Part shown: piece after piece, positions 22,708 to 33,820 of the stretch
Layout of the letters: each line of letters begins with the position of its first letter
How positions within the stretch are numbered: the first letter of the stretch is position 1
Notes under the pieces: generated by a model
What the model was told of the DNA's origin: nothing
The model's input: the letters and a program-made list of their open reading frames with translations, nothing else
Database searches by the model: none
Origin: Polysphondylium violaceum
Taxonomy: Eukaryota > Evosea > Eumycetozoa > Dictyosteliales > Dictyosteliaceae
Length of the DNA: 46,029 nt
Direction of reading: 5' to 3'
Assembly: GCA_000277445.1 (NCBI GenBank)
Contig: AJWJ01000143.1
Coordinates: 1-46,029, forward strand
Translations under genes and position numbers: made by a program

Positions 22708-24402
22708 ATGACAACAGAAACATCTAAATTGGATAAATCACATCTGGATAGTCTAAGTAAAGATGAATTGATTCAAATTATTTTAAATAATCAAAAACAA
22801 CAACAGAATAGTAATCAAGGAAATCAACAAAAAAAGAAAAAGAAAAGAAATGTTGAATTGGATTTTGATAAATGTTATAAAAGATATATTGCACTAAAAG
22901 TATCGTATATAGGATGGGATTATCATGGATTTGCTGCACAAACTTGCACAGAGGAAACAATAGAGGGTCATCTGTTTTCTGCTCTCAAAAAGACTTGTCT
23001 TATAGGTGATATCAAATCTGCAAATTATGCAAAGTAATTATCATATTAGTACTAGACATAGAGACATTTTATTAATAATACGAAAATTTAGATCAGGGAG
23101 AACAGATAAAGGTGTGTCAGCATTTGGTCAAGTTATTTCATTATATGTTAGATCAAATTTAACTCAAGGTGAGGGTATTATTCCTCCAACTGTGTTACCA
23201 ACACCCAAAGAAAGAGATCCTAATAAACCAATTCAACCCCAAAAACAAAAGCCTAAAGAAGAATTCCATTATGCCAAAATGTTGAACGGAGTTTTACCTC
23301 CTTACATCAGAGTTTTGGCTTGGTCTCCCATTCCATTTTTCTTTAATGCTCGTTTTAGTACATTGTATAGAACCTACAAATATTATTTTAATCCTCATGA
23401 CTTAGATATTAATGTAATGTTGTTTATAATATTTTATTTACCATTTTATCATATTAATATTTATGTTTCATATAATCTAGCTTATGAAAGAAGCAGGTAG
23501 TCATTATTTAGGTGAACATGATTTCTCTCATTTTTGTAAAATGGATCTTGAAAATGTAAAGAGTTTTAAAAGAGTTATTTTAGATTTTCAAATTAATCCT
23601 GTTCAAGATAGTAATGGTAAATTATATGAAGCTACAATTAAAGGATATGCATTCCTTTGGCATCAAATTCGTTGTATGATGGCAATGTTGTTTTTAGTTG
23701 GTAGAAAAACATATCCTGTATCTGTAAGTGTAGAAAAAAAAAACCAACCTATCACTTTACTAATTAGTCTCATCTCATTCAAATCAAAAGATTATTAAAG
23801 ATTTATTATCATTATCTATCCCAAAACCAACATATGAAATGGCATCTGAAATTCCTTTAGTTTTATATGACTGTGGTTATGAAGACTTACAATTCAATTA
23901 TGATAATGGTTTGTATATTAAATATTGTTGTCATAATGATTTTTGCTATTATTTTCATTGTAAAGAATTGGGGTCATATTTTTATTTATATAACCACTAC
24001 CACCACCATAGCATTCATTCCATCAATTTCAATCTCTGAATACTAACCCAATAATTCACCCCTTGTTTAATTTTAGATTCACACCAAAAGGTAATAAAAA
24101 CCATGTTTTTACAATGGAATGAGATGTACATCAAAGCTGCTGTCATTAATTTAATGAAAGAGAGTTTAGAAAAAGTTAATATTTCCTCAACATTGTCACT
24201 ACCATCTACAACATCCAATACTACTACCACCAATTCTACCTCCCCACTTGAAAAAAGAAAAGAAATGACAACATCCCAAACTACTACTACTACCTCTCCA
24301 ACAGCAACCCCATCAAAAACTAGTACAGAATCAACTATGACTGATATTGATAAAGAGAATACAACTGATTCGTCAGGTATCAAAAGAATTAAAACTCTAT
24401 AG
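22708..24402 (+). CDS. pus3: tRNA pseudouridine(38/39) synthase, PUS3/Deg1 family
   Basis: Five exons: 22708-23033, 23092-23413, 23481-23723, 23791-23908 and 24077-24402. Introns are 58, 66, 67 and 168 bp; together the exons encode 444 residues. The first join makes AKSGRTDKGVSAFGQ, with catalytic Asp114. Other family marks are VSYIGWDYHGFAAQ, FNARFSTLYRTYKYYF, AFLWHQIRCMMAMLFLVGR and EIPLVLYDCGYE. The enzyme makes pseudouridine at positions 38 and 39 of the tRNA anticodon arm. PUS3 rather than PUS1 is indicated by the lysine-rich N-terminal region and the LVLYDC motif. The N terminus is Gln/Lys-rich and the last 80 residues are Ser/Thr-rich. The ATG at 22708 is used, since the upstream extension would need TTG. 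Confidence 0.93.
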
Positions 24403-25260
24403 AAACAATAGTATTGAATAAATTATCCTCTTCAACCAACCTCAATAACTATAGTTTGTTGATTTTATGATAATCCAACTTTTTAAAAAAGAAAAGAAAA
24501 CGCAAACTAAACAGATCAAGTGTGGATTACAATCCAATTTCAAATACTATTTAGATCTCAGATTTCTATTTGTCTTAAGATGAAAAGATTTTGAATCCTT
24601 TTTTTAGTGTTTAAACACCACCCACCCTCACACTAGTGCGTCAACCCCATTAGTATACTTTGTTCAAAATAAAATCTTTCTATACACAAACGCATATACA
24701 CCCCCCACAAACACACCCACCACATATCCAAGAAACAAAACACTCTATTCACTTTTTTTCCAACACACTCACTCAACTTCATTACCCAAATTTAATCAAT
24801 GTTTGGGTAAACAAGTGTGAGAGTGGTACCAGATAAACGTTTAGAGAATAACTAATTCCAATGGAATATAAAGCGCATGTGTGTTTGAGTATTTGGTGGT
24901 GTGTGGGTGAAGTATACAATGTAATTTGATTAACTTTGTAATGAATTACAATCATATCTACTACCCTTTTGCTCGTATATCTGAGTGTATTATCGATAAA
25001 AATAATACTTAGACAATACTTAATAATCTCTGTGGGTTAGTATTATTTTTTTAATATCCCTATCTCAATTACCAATAATGCATAGCAGGGAGTGAGTGAT
25101 GTGGTTGTGAGTTATTGATATAATTATTTTATTGATTTGATAAATTATTAAATATTTAAAAATATAATATTTATTGAGTTTTGCTGCTGCAAAGTATTTA
25201 AACAACCATTTGGACTCCAAATTAGTTGATTCAATTGAATAACTAAACATTAATTCAAAA
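24403..25260. other. Intergenic region upstream of the small secreted protein gene
   Basis: These 858 bp hold the PUS3 3' flank and the promoter of the secreted Cys-rich gene. C/A-rich stretches (CACACCCACCACA at about 24711, CACCACCCACCCTCACAC at 24616) are candidate GBF-type C/A-rich elements. No coding frame is credible; a 69-codon minus-strand frame at 25065-25274 is not supported. Confidence 0.45.
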
Positions 25261-25715
25261 ATGAAGATTTCCAAAGTAATTCTACTTTTAACTTTAATAG
25301 TTATGATACTAGTATGTGTAAATTCATGTAAGTATTGGTAGTTTTAGTAAGTCATTTTAAATAAATAAATATATAAATATATATATTAATTGTTTTTTTA
25401 TGAAAAATAGCTACCCTTGAAGAATTTGAACAATTAGAAGAAGCTGAACAATTGAATGAATTGGAGCAATTCCAAGAGGAAGGTTGGGTGTCACCTTATA
25501 AAAAAAGAGAAGAAGCTGAAAGAGCTCAAAGAGAAAATGACCAAAGAAGAAACGCACCAAAAAATGCAGATAGATGTTATGGAGTTCGTTGTCCAGCTGG
25601 ATTCCACTGTAATGAAAAAGGTGAATGTGTCATGAAATGTGGTGTTGTATGGTGTGTTGAAGGAACTAAATGCGATAAAGATCTTTTCCATATTCCATAT
25701 TGTAGTCCACGTTAA
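25261..25715 (+). CDS. Small secreted Cys-rich protein
   Basis: Exons 25261-25327 and 25411-25715 are joined by an 83-bp phase-1 intron (GTAAGT..AAATAG), giving 123 residues. Residues 1-22 (MKISKVILLLTLIVMILVCV plus NS) are a clear signal peptide, which is seen only when the first exon is included. A Glu/Gln-rich helical region follows (EEFEQLEEAEQLNELEQF), then KKREEAERAQRENDQRRN. The C terminus holds eight Cys in the order CYGVRC, FHC, GEC, MKC, VVWC, TKC, YC. The C-x4-C, GFHC and GEC spacing resembles the short follistatin-like modules common in dictyostelid extracellular proteins. Its partner and function are unknown. A matrix, sheath or secreted signal role is possible. Confidence 0.82.
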
Positions 25716-25905
25716 TTGACAAAGACAAAACAGTTTGGTTTAAAATAAAAACTTATACTGATCTTTACTAACAATCCTCTAATAAAAAAAAAAACTAACA
25801 AATATTTATAAATCAAATTGTCTTAATATCTCTTCTCTTTTTTTTATTTATCCATCGAAATAAAATAAACAGCTTTGAGATATGTATACAAATATAAATA
25901 TTTAT

Positions 25906-28110
25906 TTATTTAACTTCGAGTATTTTATCAAACATATTGGCAAGTTGCTGATCGGCAGAGTCTAAAGCAGGTTCTTTAGACTTTTTTTCATTTTCATTGG
26001 TGAATTCTTGATCATCATTTTTACTATCATTTGTTGTTGATTCTCCTGTCGATACTACTGATTCTTTAGTATTTTCAACAACTTCTATTGGATTTGATTC
26101 TTGTTTCTTTTCAACAATAATAGGTTTTTCCTCTTGTTCTTTTGTTGTGATTGCTTCTTTATCTTGTGTAGTTTCAGTTATTGGGTCAACTACAATTGGT
26201 TTTTCTTTTTCTTTTTCTTTTTCTTTTACTTGTTCTTGTTCTTGTTCTTTATTTGGTATTTCTGTAGAGATAATAGCTGGTTTTTCAGTTTCAGCAGGTG
26301 TTGCTGACTCTATTATTGGTGATTTAATAATTGGTGATACAGCGTCTTCTTTTGGTGATGCAGTTGATTCAATTTTTGGTGATACAGCTTCTTTTGGTGA
26401 TTCAACTGTTGGTGATAATGTTTCTTTTGGCGAGGTAGGATCAACAACAGTAGGATCCTTTCTTTTGGGTGGTTCAGGTTTAGAAGATACTTTCTTTTCC
26501 TCAACTTTTGCAGCCATTTTCTTTTCTTCTTTTGCTCTCTTTTCCTCTTCTTCCTTTGCTTTCAAAGCCTTCTTTTCCTCTGCTTTCAAGGTTTTCTTTT
26601 CCTCTTCTTCTTTTGCTTTCTTTTCCTCTTTGATTCTCTTTTCCTCTTCTTTTGCTTTCTTTTCCTCTGCTTTTGTCAATTTCTTTTGATCCTCCAACTT
26701 TGGTGATTTGGTGTCTTGAATTTTTGGTGATTTCTTTTCCTCATCCAATTTAGTAGGTGAAAGAGTGTTTGGTGTTGTTGTAGTGGTGGTAGTGGTGGTT
26801 GTAGATTTATCAGATTCTTTAACATCTTGTTTCAATTGCTCCATTTCTTTGGTAGCAGGAACTTTACTATATCTTCTAGATGGTGGTCTTACATTTCTTT
26901 TTACTCTATTCAATGTAACATGATCTAAATTATTATCTTGAGATGCAGAGGCATTTTGTTTTAATGCATCAGCTTCACCAAGAGCTTTATGAGAAGCAAT
27001 TGATCCGCCAGAATGTGGTGATAATGTTTGTATTGGTTGAGGTGATTCTGCTGGTGTTGGTGTAGGTGAGATAGTAGAAGTGGTAGTAGTTGTTGTTGTT
27101 GTTGCTTCACTATTATTAATATTACTATTAACAACAGCACTATTGGGAGTACCGATAACACTAGCTCTATTACCAGAGGGAATATTTCTCATCATTAAAC
27201 CATTGTTATTTGCCAACAAACCTTCCAATTTCTCTGATATTTCAAATTTACCTTTTCCAGGACTACCCTTTGGTGTGATAGCAATCGAGTTTCTATATGA
27301 AATCTTGTTAGGTGGTGGTTGTGAGGATGGATCTTTAACTGGAGTAACTGGTGTTGATTTTGGTGAAATGATGGGTGGTTTTCTTGGTGGAGAGGTAGGT
27401 TTTAGATCATCTTTTTCATTATTGTTGGTTTCTTTTGGTGGATCTACTTTAATAACAGTAGGAGTATCGACTTGTTGTTGTTGTTGTTGTTCCTGTTGTT
27501 GTTTTGATGGTGCAGGTGGAGCATATGATGGTGGTTTATTAAATGATTCTGGTGAAAACTGTTTTAATAATTCAGGAGGCATAGTTTGTCTGTATACCTT
27601 ACTGTTATTACTACTACCATTATGAGCTGTTTGACTTGATTGTGATGGAAGTGCTGTAGGTTCTTCCTTTACTGCTGTATTAATTTCATTTTTCTTTTTA
27701 CTCTTTTCCTTATCTTTTTCTTTATCTTTATCTTTTTTATCAGATCTATAAATTGATATTGTAGTTATAATTAGTACTTAATAATTCCTGATCAATCTAT
27801 TATCATGATTTAACTTATACTTTTTAAATAACTTTCCAAAAAATCCTTTTTTCTTTTCTTTTTCTTTTTCTTTTTCTTTATCTTTATCTTTTCCAGCTTT
27901 TTTTTCTTCAGGTGGAGGTGAAGTTGTTGGAGGTGATGGAATGTCTATTGCATTATTATTATTATTCTTACTATTATCATTATTATCATTGTCACCATTG
28001 GTAGTGGTATCAACAACAATACTATTATCTTTATCTTTAATCTCTTCTACATCATTTGCAGTTGCTGGAGTATCTGTATGAATAGCATCACTACTTTCAA
28101 TGGTATTCAT
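25906..28110 (-). CDS. Lys/Glu/Pro-rich protein with a capping-protein-interaction (CPI) motif
   Basis: Exons 28110-27821 and 27745-25906 flank a 75-bp phase-2 intron (GTATAA..TTATAG) and give 709 residues. The protein is mostly disordered. It has an acidic Asn/Asp-rich start, a basic patch KKKGFFGKLFKK, a Pro-rich segment (PPELLKQFSPESF, PPSYAPPAPSK), a long KAEEKKAKEEEKR charged helix at about residues 440-520, and a Glu/Pro/Lys tail. Residues 370-388 read LDHVTLNRVKRNVRPPSRR, close to the CPI consensus LxHxTxxRPKx6P of CARMIL, CD2AP, CapZIP and FAM21. If real, the protein binds the CapZ heterodimer and tunes capping of actin barbed ends at the cortex. Apart from this motif I recognise no family, and Lys/Glu-rich proteins give chance matches easily. 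Confidence 0.78.
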
Positions 28111-29248
28111 TTTAAGTATTATAATTTATAAATATGATTGGTATTCAAGAATACACTTTGTGTTGTTATTTCTTGTTGTTATTGATTATTGTGAATTTAA
28201 ATATTGTGTTGTTGTTGTTTTAAATATTGCTATTATTACTAATATTATTAATATTATTATTATTATTATTATTTTATTGTACCACACACTTATCAGTGGT
28301 GTTGTTAAGAATTGGAATCTATAACTTTTTAGGTATGTATGGATATTTGTTTGTTTGTGACACCTGTAATAGTTTACGAATAACTTTAATTTTGTGGGGT
28401 GAGTCACAGAGATATATTACACTATATACTATATATATACAAAATGGAAATAAATAAATAAATAAATAGAAATGTGGGTGTGGTGGTAAAAATAAATAGA
28501 TAATTATACAAAAGGCAGTGTGTGTTTGTATAAAAAAAGAATAAATATGTGTATGTGTAATATTAATTATACATGTACAATATATATATTTAAAGAAAAA
28601 AAAAAAAAAAATACTCTTGTTGCAATAAGAGAGTGAGAGGTGAAATGAACTACTAATAATATACAAAAAAACAACAATTATATAAATAAAACAAGAATTT
28701 TTTGCAAAAAATCATATCACAGTGGTTGGGGTAGGCTACCCATTTTTTAATTTTATTTTTTGAAATAATTTTTATCAAATTAAGGTTTTTGCAAAGAAAA
28801 ACCCACCCGACATTTTCTAGAGATGATGAATGATTGTGACAATAAAACAACTATGGTTTGCAGAGGAGCCAATAGGAATGTTTTTTAATAATAACGACCA
28901 ATTGGTCATTGTGTTTGGTGAGGCTAACCAATGAAATTGCCAATAATCATAATCACAATTATTATTATATTTATACCTCGATAAGTAACTCAGTGTTGTT
29001 GAATTAAAGTCTGTTCTATAGAAAGATTGTATTAAATGGTACCGTTATCAACAGACTTTTGAGATACACTGGTTTGATAACATATGTTCCCAATCCATTT
29101 TTCTTTACTATGTTATTGTGATCACTTTAGGCCCTCTCTGAACTCACGCTGATTAATGTTTTAAATTTTATTTGAAATTTTTTTTTTTTTCATATTTCTG
29201 CATCAAATTTATTACTTGATTCAGAGGGTCAGAGTCGACTACAATAAA
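28111..29248. other. Divergent intergenic region, CPI-motif gene and ndufaf2
   Basis: These 1.14 kb lie between two divergent start codons. The left part has ATT repeats at 28240-28275 and an (AAAT)n run near 28450. The right part has a 10-bp inverted repeat, AAAGTCTGTT at 29006-29015 matched at 29050-29059. Short frames here are low in complexity and not credible as genes. No RNA gene was recognised. Confidence 0.45.
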
Positions 29249-29698
29249 ATGACAGTTATAAATAATATAGTATATTTTACAAAGAAAATAGCAGATGGAC
29301 TCAATCTAAGATCAAGGAAGTTTGTTGGTATCGATCAACATTATAATAGATACTATAAATTTCATGTCGATGGTAAAGAAAAGAGAGCCGTAGAGTATTT
29401 TAGTTTATCAAAGTATGGTGAACCTAGACAAGTGCCTTCATTGTGGAATAGATGGTTAAGTTGGAGAGTTGATCAACCACCTACTATTGAAGTAAGTGTT
29501 TATATGTATACAAATATATATTTTATACACATATTAATCAATGATAATAAACAATTGTAGGAAGTATTGTTAGAAGAGCAAAGACAAAAATCAATTAAAT
29601 TAAAAGCAAAAGAATTGGAAGAGCAAGATGCTAAATTAAGATTACAAGAACAATCAAATTCAAATACAGATAGCAAAGATCTCAAACTTAAACATTGA
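29249..29698 (+). CDS. ndufaf2: Complex I assembly factor NDUFAF2 (mimitin / NDUFA12-like)
   Basis: Exons 29249-29491 and 29561-29698 flank a 69-bp phase-0 intron (GTAAGT..TTGTAG) and encode 126 residues. The NDUFA12/NDUFAF2 core is visible as KFVGIDQHYNRYYKF, then RAVEYFSLSKYGEPRQVPSLWNRWLSW. The join gives PPTIE-EVLLEEQRQKSIKLKAKELEE, matching the PPTMEEI helix of NDUFAF2 rather than the shorter end of NDUFA12. The family helps assemble respiratory complex I in the mitochondrial matrix. The ATG at 29249 is used; a TTG extension upstream is not needed. The C terminus is short compared with animals. Confidence 0.87.
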
Positions 29699-30049
29699 TA
29701 AAGACCCACTATCTCTAAATCTGTCTCAGAATATCCCCTCACACATCCACAGAAGATCTTTGCTCATATATCCAAGATGCAGGATGTTCTTTACGTATAG
29801 ATTTAGATTAATTGTTTTATAGGATCAAAAAAGATATAAACACTAATAAAGCAAGTTGTTTAGTCCTATAGATTGGGATTATATTGTTGTTGGTAGTGAG
29901 ATGATTTATTTACCTACCTCAACAGAAACAACAACGACAGAACACACGAGTAGTTTATTAGATACAATCAATGTGTATACAGTTTTAATTTATTTGCAAT
30001 AGTATGTGTTGTGATGTTTACAATGATGATGATGATGATGATAATGATA
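29699..30049. other. Convergent 3' region between ndufaf2 and GH47 gene
   Basis: Two convergent genes end here, so this should hold both 3' UTRs and poly(A) sites. A (GAT)n run lies at about 30024-30040. Nothing else is seen. Confidence 0.5.
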
Positions 30050-32098
30050 TTAATGTTTAGTTTGTACAATTCTCATTGGATGGGCTTCAGTGTTAAACAC
30101 AAATTGGTCGAGTGGGATGACACTAGCGTCTGTAAAGGTCAGATACAAATACTTTAATGTTTCAGCCATGAAAAAGCTTTGTTGGAGATCCTCTTTGTTG
30201 TTGGGATTACTAACGTCATGGAGACCGACGTAGCCATTTTCAACACGACAGTGTTTTTCAATCGATTGGAATATATTCCATGCCCATTCTTGGTAGAGAG
30301 CGTCACCAGTTAATCTGTACAACACAAACAAAGACTCGACAGTCTCTGGTCTCAACTTGTACTCTGGTGAGCCACCAAATGCAACTCTGCCTTTCTCGTC
30401 AACTCTAAACTTTTCAGGCCCCAATCCAGTGGGCGACATTTCATAGGACTTGTAGCATGTCTCTGTGATCTTTTTACCCACCTCCATATATTTTTCATTC
30501 TGTGTTGCATCCTTGGACACCTGAGCTGCTGCACCCAATGCAAACATACCTCCTGCAAAACAAGTTAAATGTTCTTGTTGTCCACCACGAGAGGATGTTT
30601 TACTTGTCTAAAGTAGAATAATAATACACACTATTAATAAATCAATCCAACTCTTCATCCCTCTGTTATCACTACTTACACCTTCATAATAGTTTGTTAC
30701 CAATCCAGCACCATTAACTTCGGAATAAAGGTTCTCGATGATTGAGTTTGCAGCTTTGACATAAAGATCTCTGTATCTATTGTCTGTTTTATTTGAATAA
30801 ATCCAAGTTTTAATTAAATACTAGAGAGGTGTTTTATAATATATTAATATACAGATCCAAATAACATTTATACTACCTCTACTACTATACATACTTCATA
30901 ATAAGAATCACCCATTGCGCCCAAAGAAATCTCTGATGAACAGCTTTTAGTGCCATCTGGTTTTAACATTATAGGGATTAAACCAGGAGATCTGGAATCA
31001 TATTTTATAAATGAGCTTAATATTTTATCTACCTTTTCTTTGTAAATTGGATTATTTGTCAATTGGGATAAAGTCTCAAACTCTAAAAACATAGTGCCTG
31101 CTTCAGACAAGATAGCACATCCTCCTGTCCAACTTAAATATTGTCCTTCTTTAGTTTTTAAATTCAAATAACCGTATGGTAATGGATCTTTATCATGGAA
31201 TGCATGTAACAATAGTTTACCAAACTCTTCTGCTTTGTTTAAAAACAATTTATCACCTGTAAGTTGATAAGTTGACAATAATCCTCCCAATACTCTAATA
31301 ACCGACTCAAATACATTGACTTTATCCTGTATGGGTGTAGGTTGATTATTAATAATTGATAAAACAATGCAACTTCAACAACCAAGCCATAACTTACATC
31401 TTTTTTTTCAAAATTCAAAGTATTCTTTACATATTGTTTACCTTGTTCAAATTCATCATTTAAACCCATGATTTTTAAAGTATCCAAAGAATCCATGATG
31501 GTAATTGCCAATCCAAACCATTCATTGGGTTTGTTTGAAAGTGGTCTAAGTTCATCATAACCAAAAACATTTGTACTGTATCTATCCCAAGCAAATTTCA
31601 TTGCCTCTTTGACTTGATTTGCTCTTTTGATATTTACTTTTTTATTCTTTTCATAAACTCCGTTTATTCTATTAAAAGGTCCTTCTTTAGGGAGTAAAGG
31701 TTCTAATTGATAAAGTAGTCGAACTCTTATTAATCATCTATTCTATGACTCTATCTATTACTATTATTATAATTACCTTTGGTTGGTTGATCAATATTAT
31801 AGTCTTCATCATCTACATCTATATCTCTTTTATTTCTTGGATGAGTTGGTGTACGATGACGATCCTCATGTTCGTCAAAACCTCTATTGTCCTGTATAGT
31901 AGTCTATATTAATATCTCTTGTATGGTATATTTAATAGTATCTATCTATGTATCTCAATCTACTCTTTCATTGTCTTTGAACGGAGGTGCACCCTGCGCC
32001 AATCCTCCATTTTGAAACATCAGTATACTGATAGTACCAATGATGAACACCGATATCAACACAATAGCAATAACATTTTTCTTGAATGAATCCAACAT
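30050..32098 (-). CDS. GH47 alpha-1,2-mannosidase, type II membrane protein of the early secretory pathway
   Basis: Six exons: 32098-31964, 31891-31777, 31702-31398, 31326-30895, 30820-30680 and 30607-30050. All introns are GT..AG and 71 to 74 bp long; the product is 561 residues. A cytosolic tip and membrane anchor (NVIAIVLISVFIIGTISILM, about residues 9-28) are followed by an acidic stem and the catalytic domain from about residue 85. Family marks are PLSNKPNEWFGLAITIMDSLDTL, GGLLSTYQLTGD, LSWTGGCAILSEAGTMFLEF, GAMGDSYYEYLIKTW, LTCFAGGMFALGA, YKLRPETVES, FFMAETLKYLYL and FNTEAHP. These contain the acidic catalytic residues and the Thr that helps hold calcium. The enzyme trims alpha-1,2-linked mannose from Man9-type N-glycans in the ER or Golgi. 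The last join is supported by in-frame reading into the C-terminal exon. Confidence 0.94.
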
Positions 32099-32583
32099 TT
32101 CTTTGTTTGTCTGTACGATATGAGCGAGAGATGTTCAGTGGTCTGTGTTCTCTTGCCCTGTTGCTACGCAAACTAATATAATTCAATAAATCATTTTGAA
32201 AACGAAAAACTTTTTGGCAGGAGAAAACCATTTTTGCAACGTTGTTTATTTTTTAGATTTTTTAATTTTTTTTACCAAACTTTACGATTCGCATAAAATT
32301 TCATTTAACTTTACACACGCACCCAATTTATGACATTTTTGCATTTGGGTCATTTCGAAATGTATCAATAATTCAGATTTAGAAATTATATTTTAAAATG
32401 AATCATATTGTCCGCCCTGGACAATTGATTTACAAACTTTTTAGAAATATTAAAATATCAGCAAATCAAACATCATGATCATATTAAATTTACATGAGTA
32501 ACTTTTTTTTTATTTCAACTTGTTTAATAGAATATGTCCAACTAATTAAAAGATCTAGGAAAAGAGAGATAGAATGATTAGAT
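32099..32583. other. Upstream region of the GH47 gene
   Basis: These 485 bp lie between the GH47 start codon and the 3' end of the Gln-rich protein gene. An 87-codon frame at 31968-32231 overlaps GH47 exon 1 in another frame and is a shadow. The sequence from 32230 is AT-rich with no element I can name. Confidence 0.5.
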
Positions 32584-33480
32584 TTAAAAAATACTTTTTG
32601 TTTTATCAAGAGCACGATGAAAAGCAGAAGATATTCTACCTTGATGAGGTTGATCAGTTTGTTGTTGTTCAGATTGTTGTTGTTGTTGTTGCTGTTGTTC
32701 AAACTGTTTTTGTTGTTGTTGTTCAATTTCCTCTTGTGGTTTTTGTTGTTGTGATTGTTGTATAGGTTGGTCATATTTATAATCGCCAGAACTTTTGCTA
32801 TCTATTCTTTCTTTTTCACCGATATCCTTTCCTTGTTTTTGGTAATCAGTGCCAACACCTCCAGCTCTTTGTCTCTCTTCTTCTCCAACCTTTTGACCAC
32901 CGTGATATTGTTCTGTTCCTGGTAAATGACGTTTAACTTTATCTTTTACAGATTCCTTTTGTTGCTGACCTCCTTCTCTTTGGACATTTTCACCAGATAC
33001 ATTTTGTTGTTCAGGTTGTCTTGTTTGTTGTTCAAGTGATTGAGGTTGTTGCTGTTGTTGCTCCCAAGATTGGTTTAATTGGGGACGTTGTTGTTGTTCA
33101 GGTTGTCTTGTTTGTTGTTCACTTGACTGAGGTTGTTGTTGCTCCCAAGATTGACTGCCATACTGGGATTGAGGTTGTTGCTGTTGTTGCTCCCAAGATT
33201 GGTTTAATTGGGGACGTTGTTGTTGTTCAGGTTGTCTTGTTTGTTGTTCACGTGATTGAGGTTGTTGCTGCTGCTCCCAAGATTGACTGCCATACTGGGA
33301 GTGAGGTTGTTGTTGATCATAAGATTGACCTGATTGAGATTGTGCTCTTTCTTTCATTTCTCTTTGATATTCATCCCCTACATTTCCTTTTTCATCCCTA
33401 CCTTGATAGGAAGAATAAATTGATTGAGGTTGTAGTTGTTGTTGTTTTTGTTCTTGTGATTGTTGATATTGTGAGCTCAT
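32584..33480 (-). CDS. Gln-rich hydrophilin with a dehydrin K-segment-like motif
   Basis: One exon, 298 residues, with almost no hydrophobic residues apart from its ends. Residues about 60-165 are built of 43-residue repeats containing SWEQQQQPQS and RQPEQQQRPQLNQ. Then comes a Lys-rich segment, KESVKDKVKRHLPGTEQYH, whose DKVKRHLPG core resembles the K-segment of plant dehydrins (KIKEKLPG), and a Gly/Lys/Glu region similar to LEA proteins (GDYQKQG-like). A poly-Gln stretch follows, and a hydrophobic amphipathic end, RISSAFHRALDKTKSIF. The composition fits a desiccation-protection or stress protein and also a prion-like, condensate-forming protein. No catalytic domain is present. I cannot assign a known gene, and the K-segment match rests on about nine residues. 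Confidence 0.75.
   Translation of the reverse strand: MSSQYQQSQEQKQQQLQPQSIYSSYQGRDEKGNVGDEYQREMKERAQSQSGQSYDQQQPHSQYGSQSWEQQQQPQSREQQTRQPEQQQRPQLNQSWEQQQQQPQSQYGSQSWEQQQPQSSEQQTRQPEQQQRPQLNQSWEQQQQQPQSLEQQTRQPEQQNVSGENVQREGGQQQKESVKDKVKRHLPGTEQYHGGQKVGEEERQRAGGVGTDYQKQGKDIGEKERIDSKSSGDYKYDQPIQQSQQQKPQEEIEQQQQKQFEQQQQQQQQSEQQQTDQPHQGRISSAFHRALDKTKSIF
33012..33318 (-). repeat. 129-bp in-frame tandem repeat inside the Gln-rich gene
   Basis: Units start at 33061 and 33190 and agree closely over about 115 bp. A partial copy of the unit end lies at 33012-33060. The period of 129 bp equals 43 codons, so copy number changes leave the frame intact. Confidence 0.8.
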
Positions 33481-33820
33481 TATTATATTTATATTTATAT
33501 TAATACTAATAAAGATATTGAAACAAAAATACTAATATAAATATGAAACAATGTAAACTGGCTTAATCCATTTTAAATAATTCCAATATGATCTACTAAA
33601 ATCCAGATATGTCCAAAATTTTTCATTTGGACATAATATTTATGAAATAAATCTATAAAGTCCTGATAAGAATTTTCACACATTCGAGTTGAAATTACAG
33701 CATATAAAAGGATAGATCTTTATCAAATGTGTGTGTAACACAATTGTACAACAAAATAATAGATATACATTATCATAATATAGTAAATTAAATTAATGGA
33801 ATTCCATTTAAATTAATTTA
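33481..33820. other. Promoter of the Gln-rich gene / 3' flank of myosin I
   Basis: These 340 bp lie between two minus-strand genes. They are AT-rich, with AAAATTTTTCATTTGG-type tracts and no recognisable element. Confidence 0.5.

Noticed and set aside
26147-26689. 180-codon Phe/Ser-rich plus-strand frame
   Set aside because: It is antisense to the Lys/Glu-rich part of the CPI-motif protein, whose splice and composition are coherent.
29006-29059. 10-bp inverted repeat as a small RNA hairpin
   Set aside because: The 34-nt loop and lack of class I RNA consensus bases make an RNA gene unsupported.
31968-32231. 87-codon minus-strand frame at the GH47 5' end
   Set aside because: It overlaps GH47 exon 1 in another frame; the GH47 frame has a clear membrane anchor and splices correctly.
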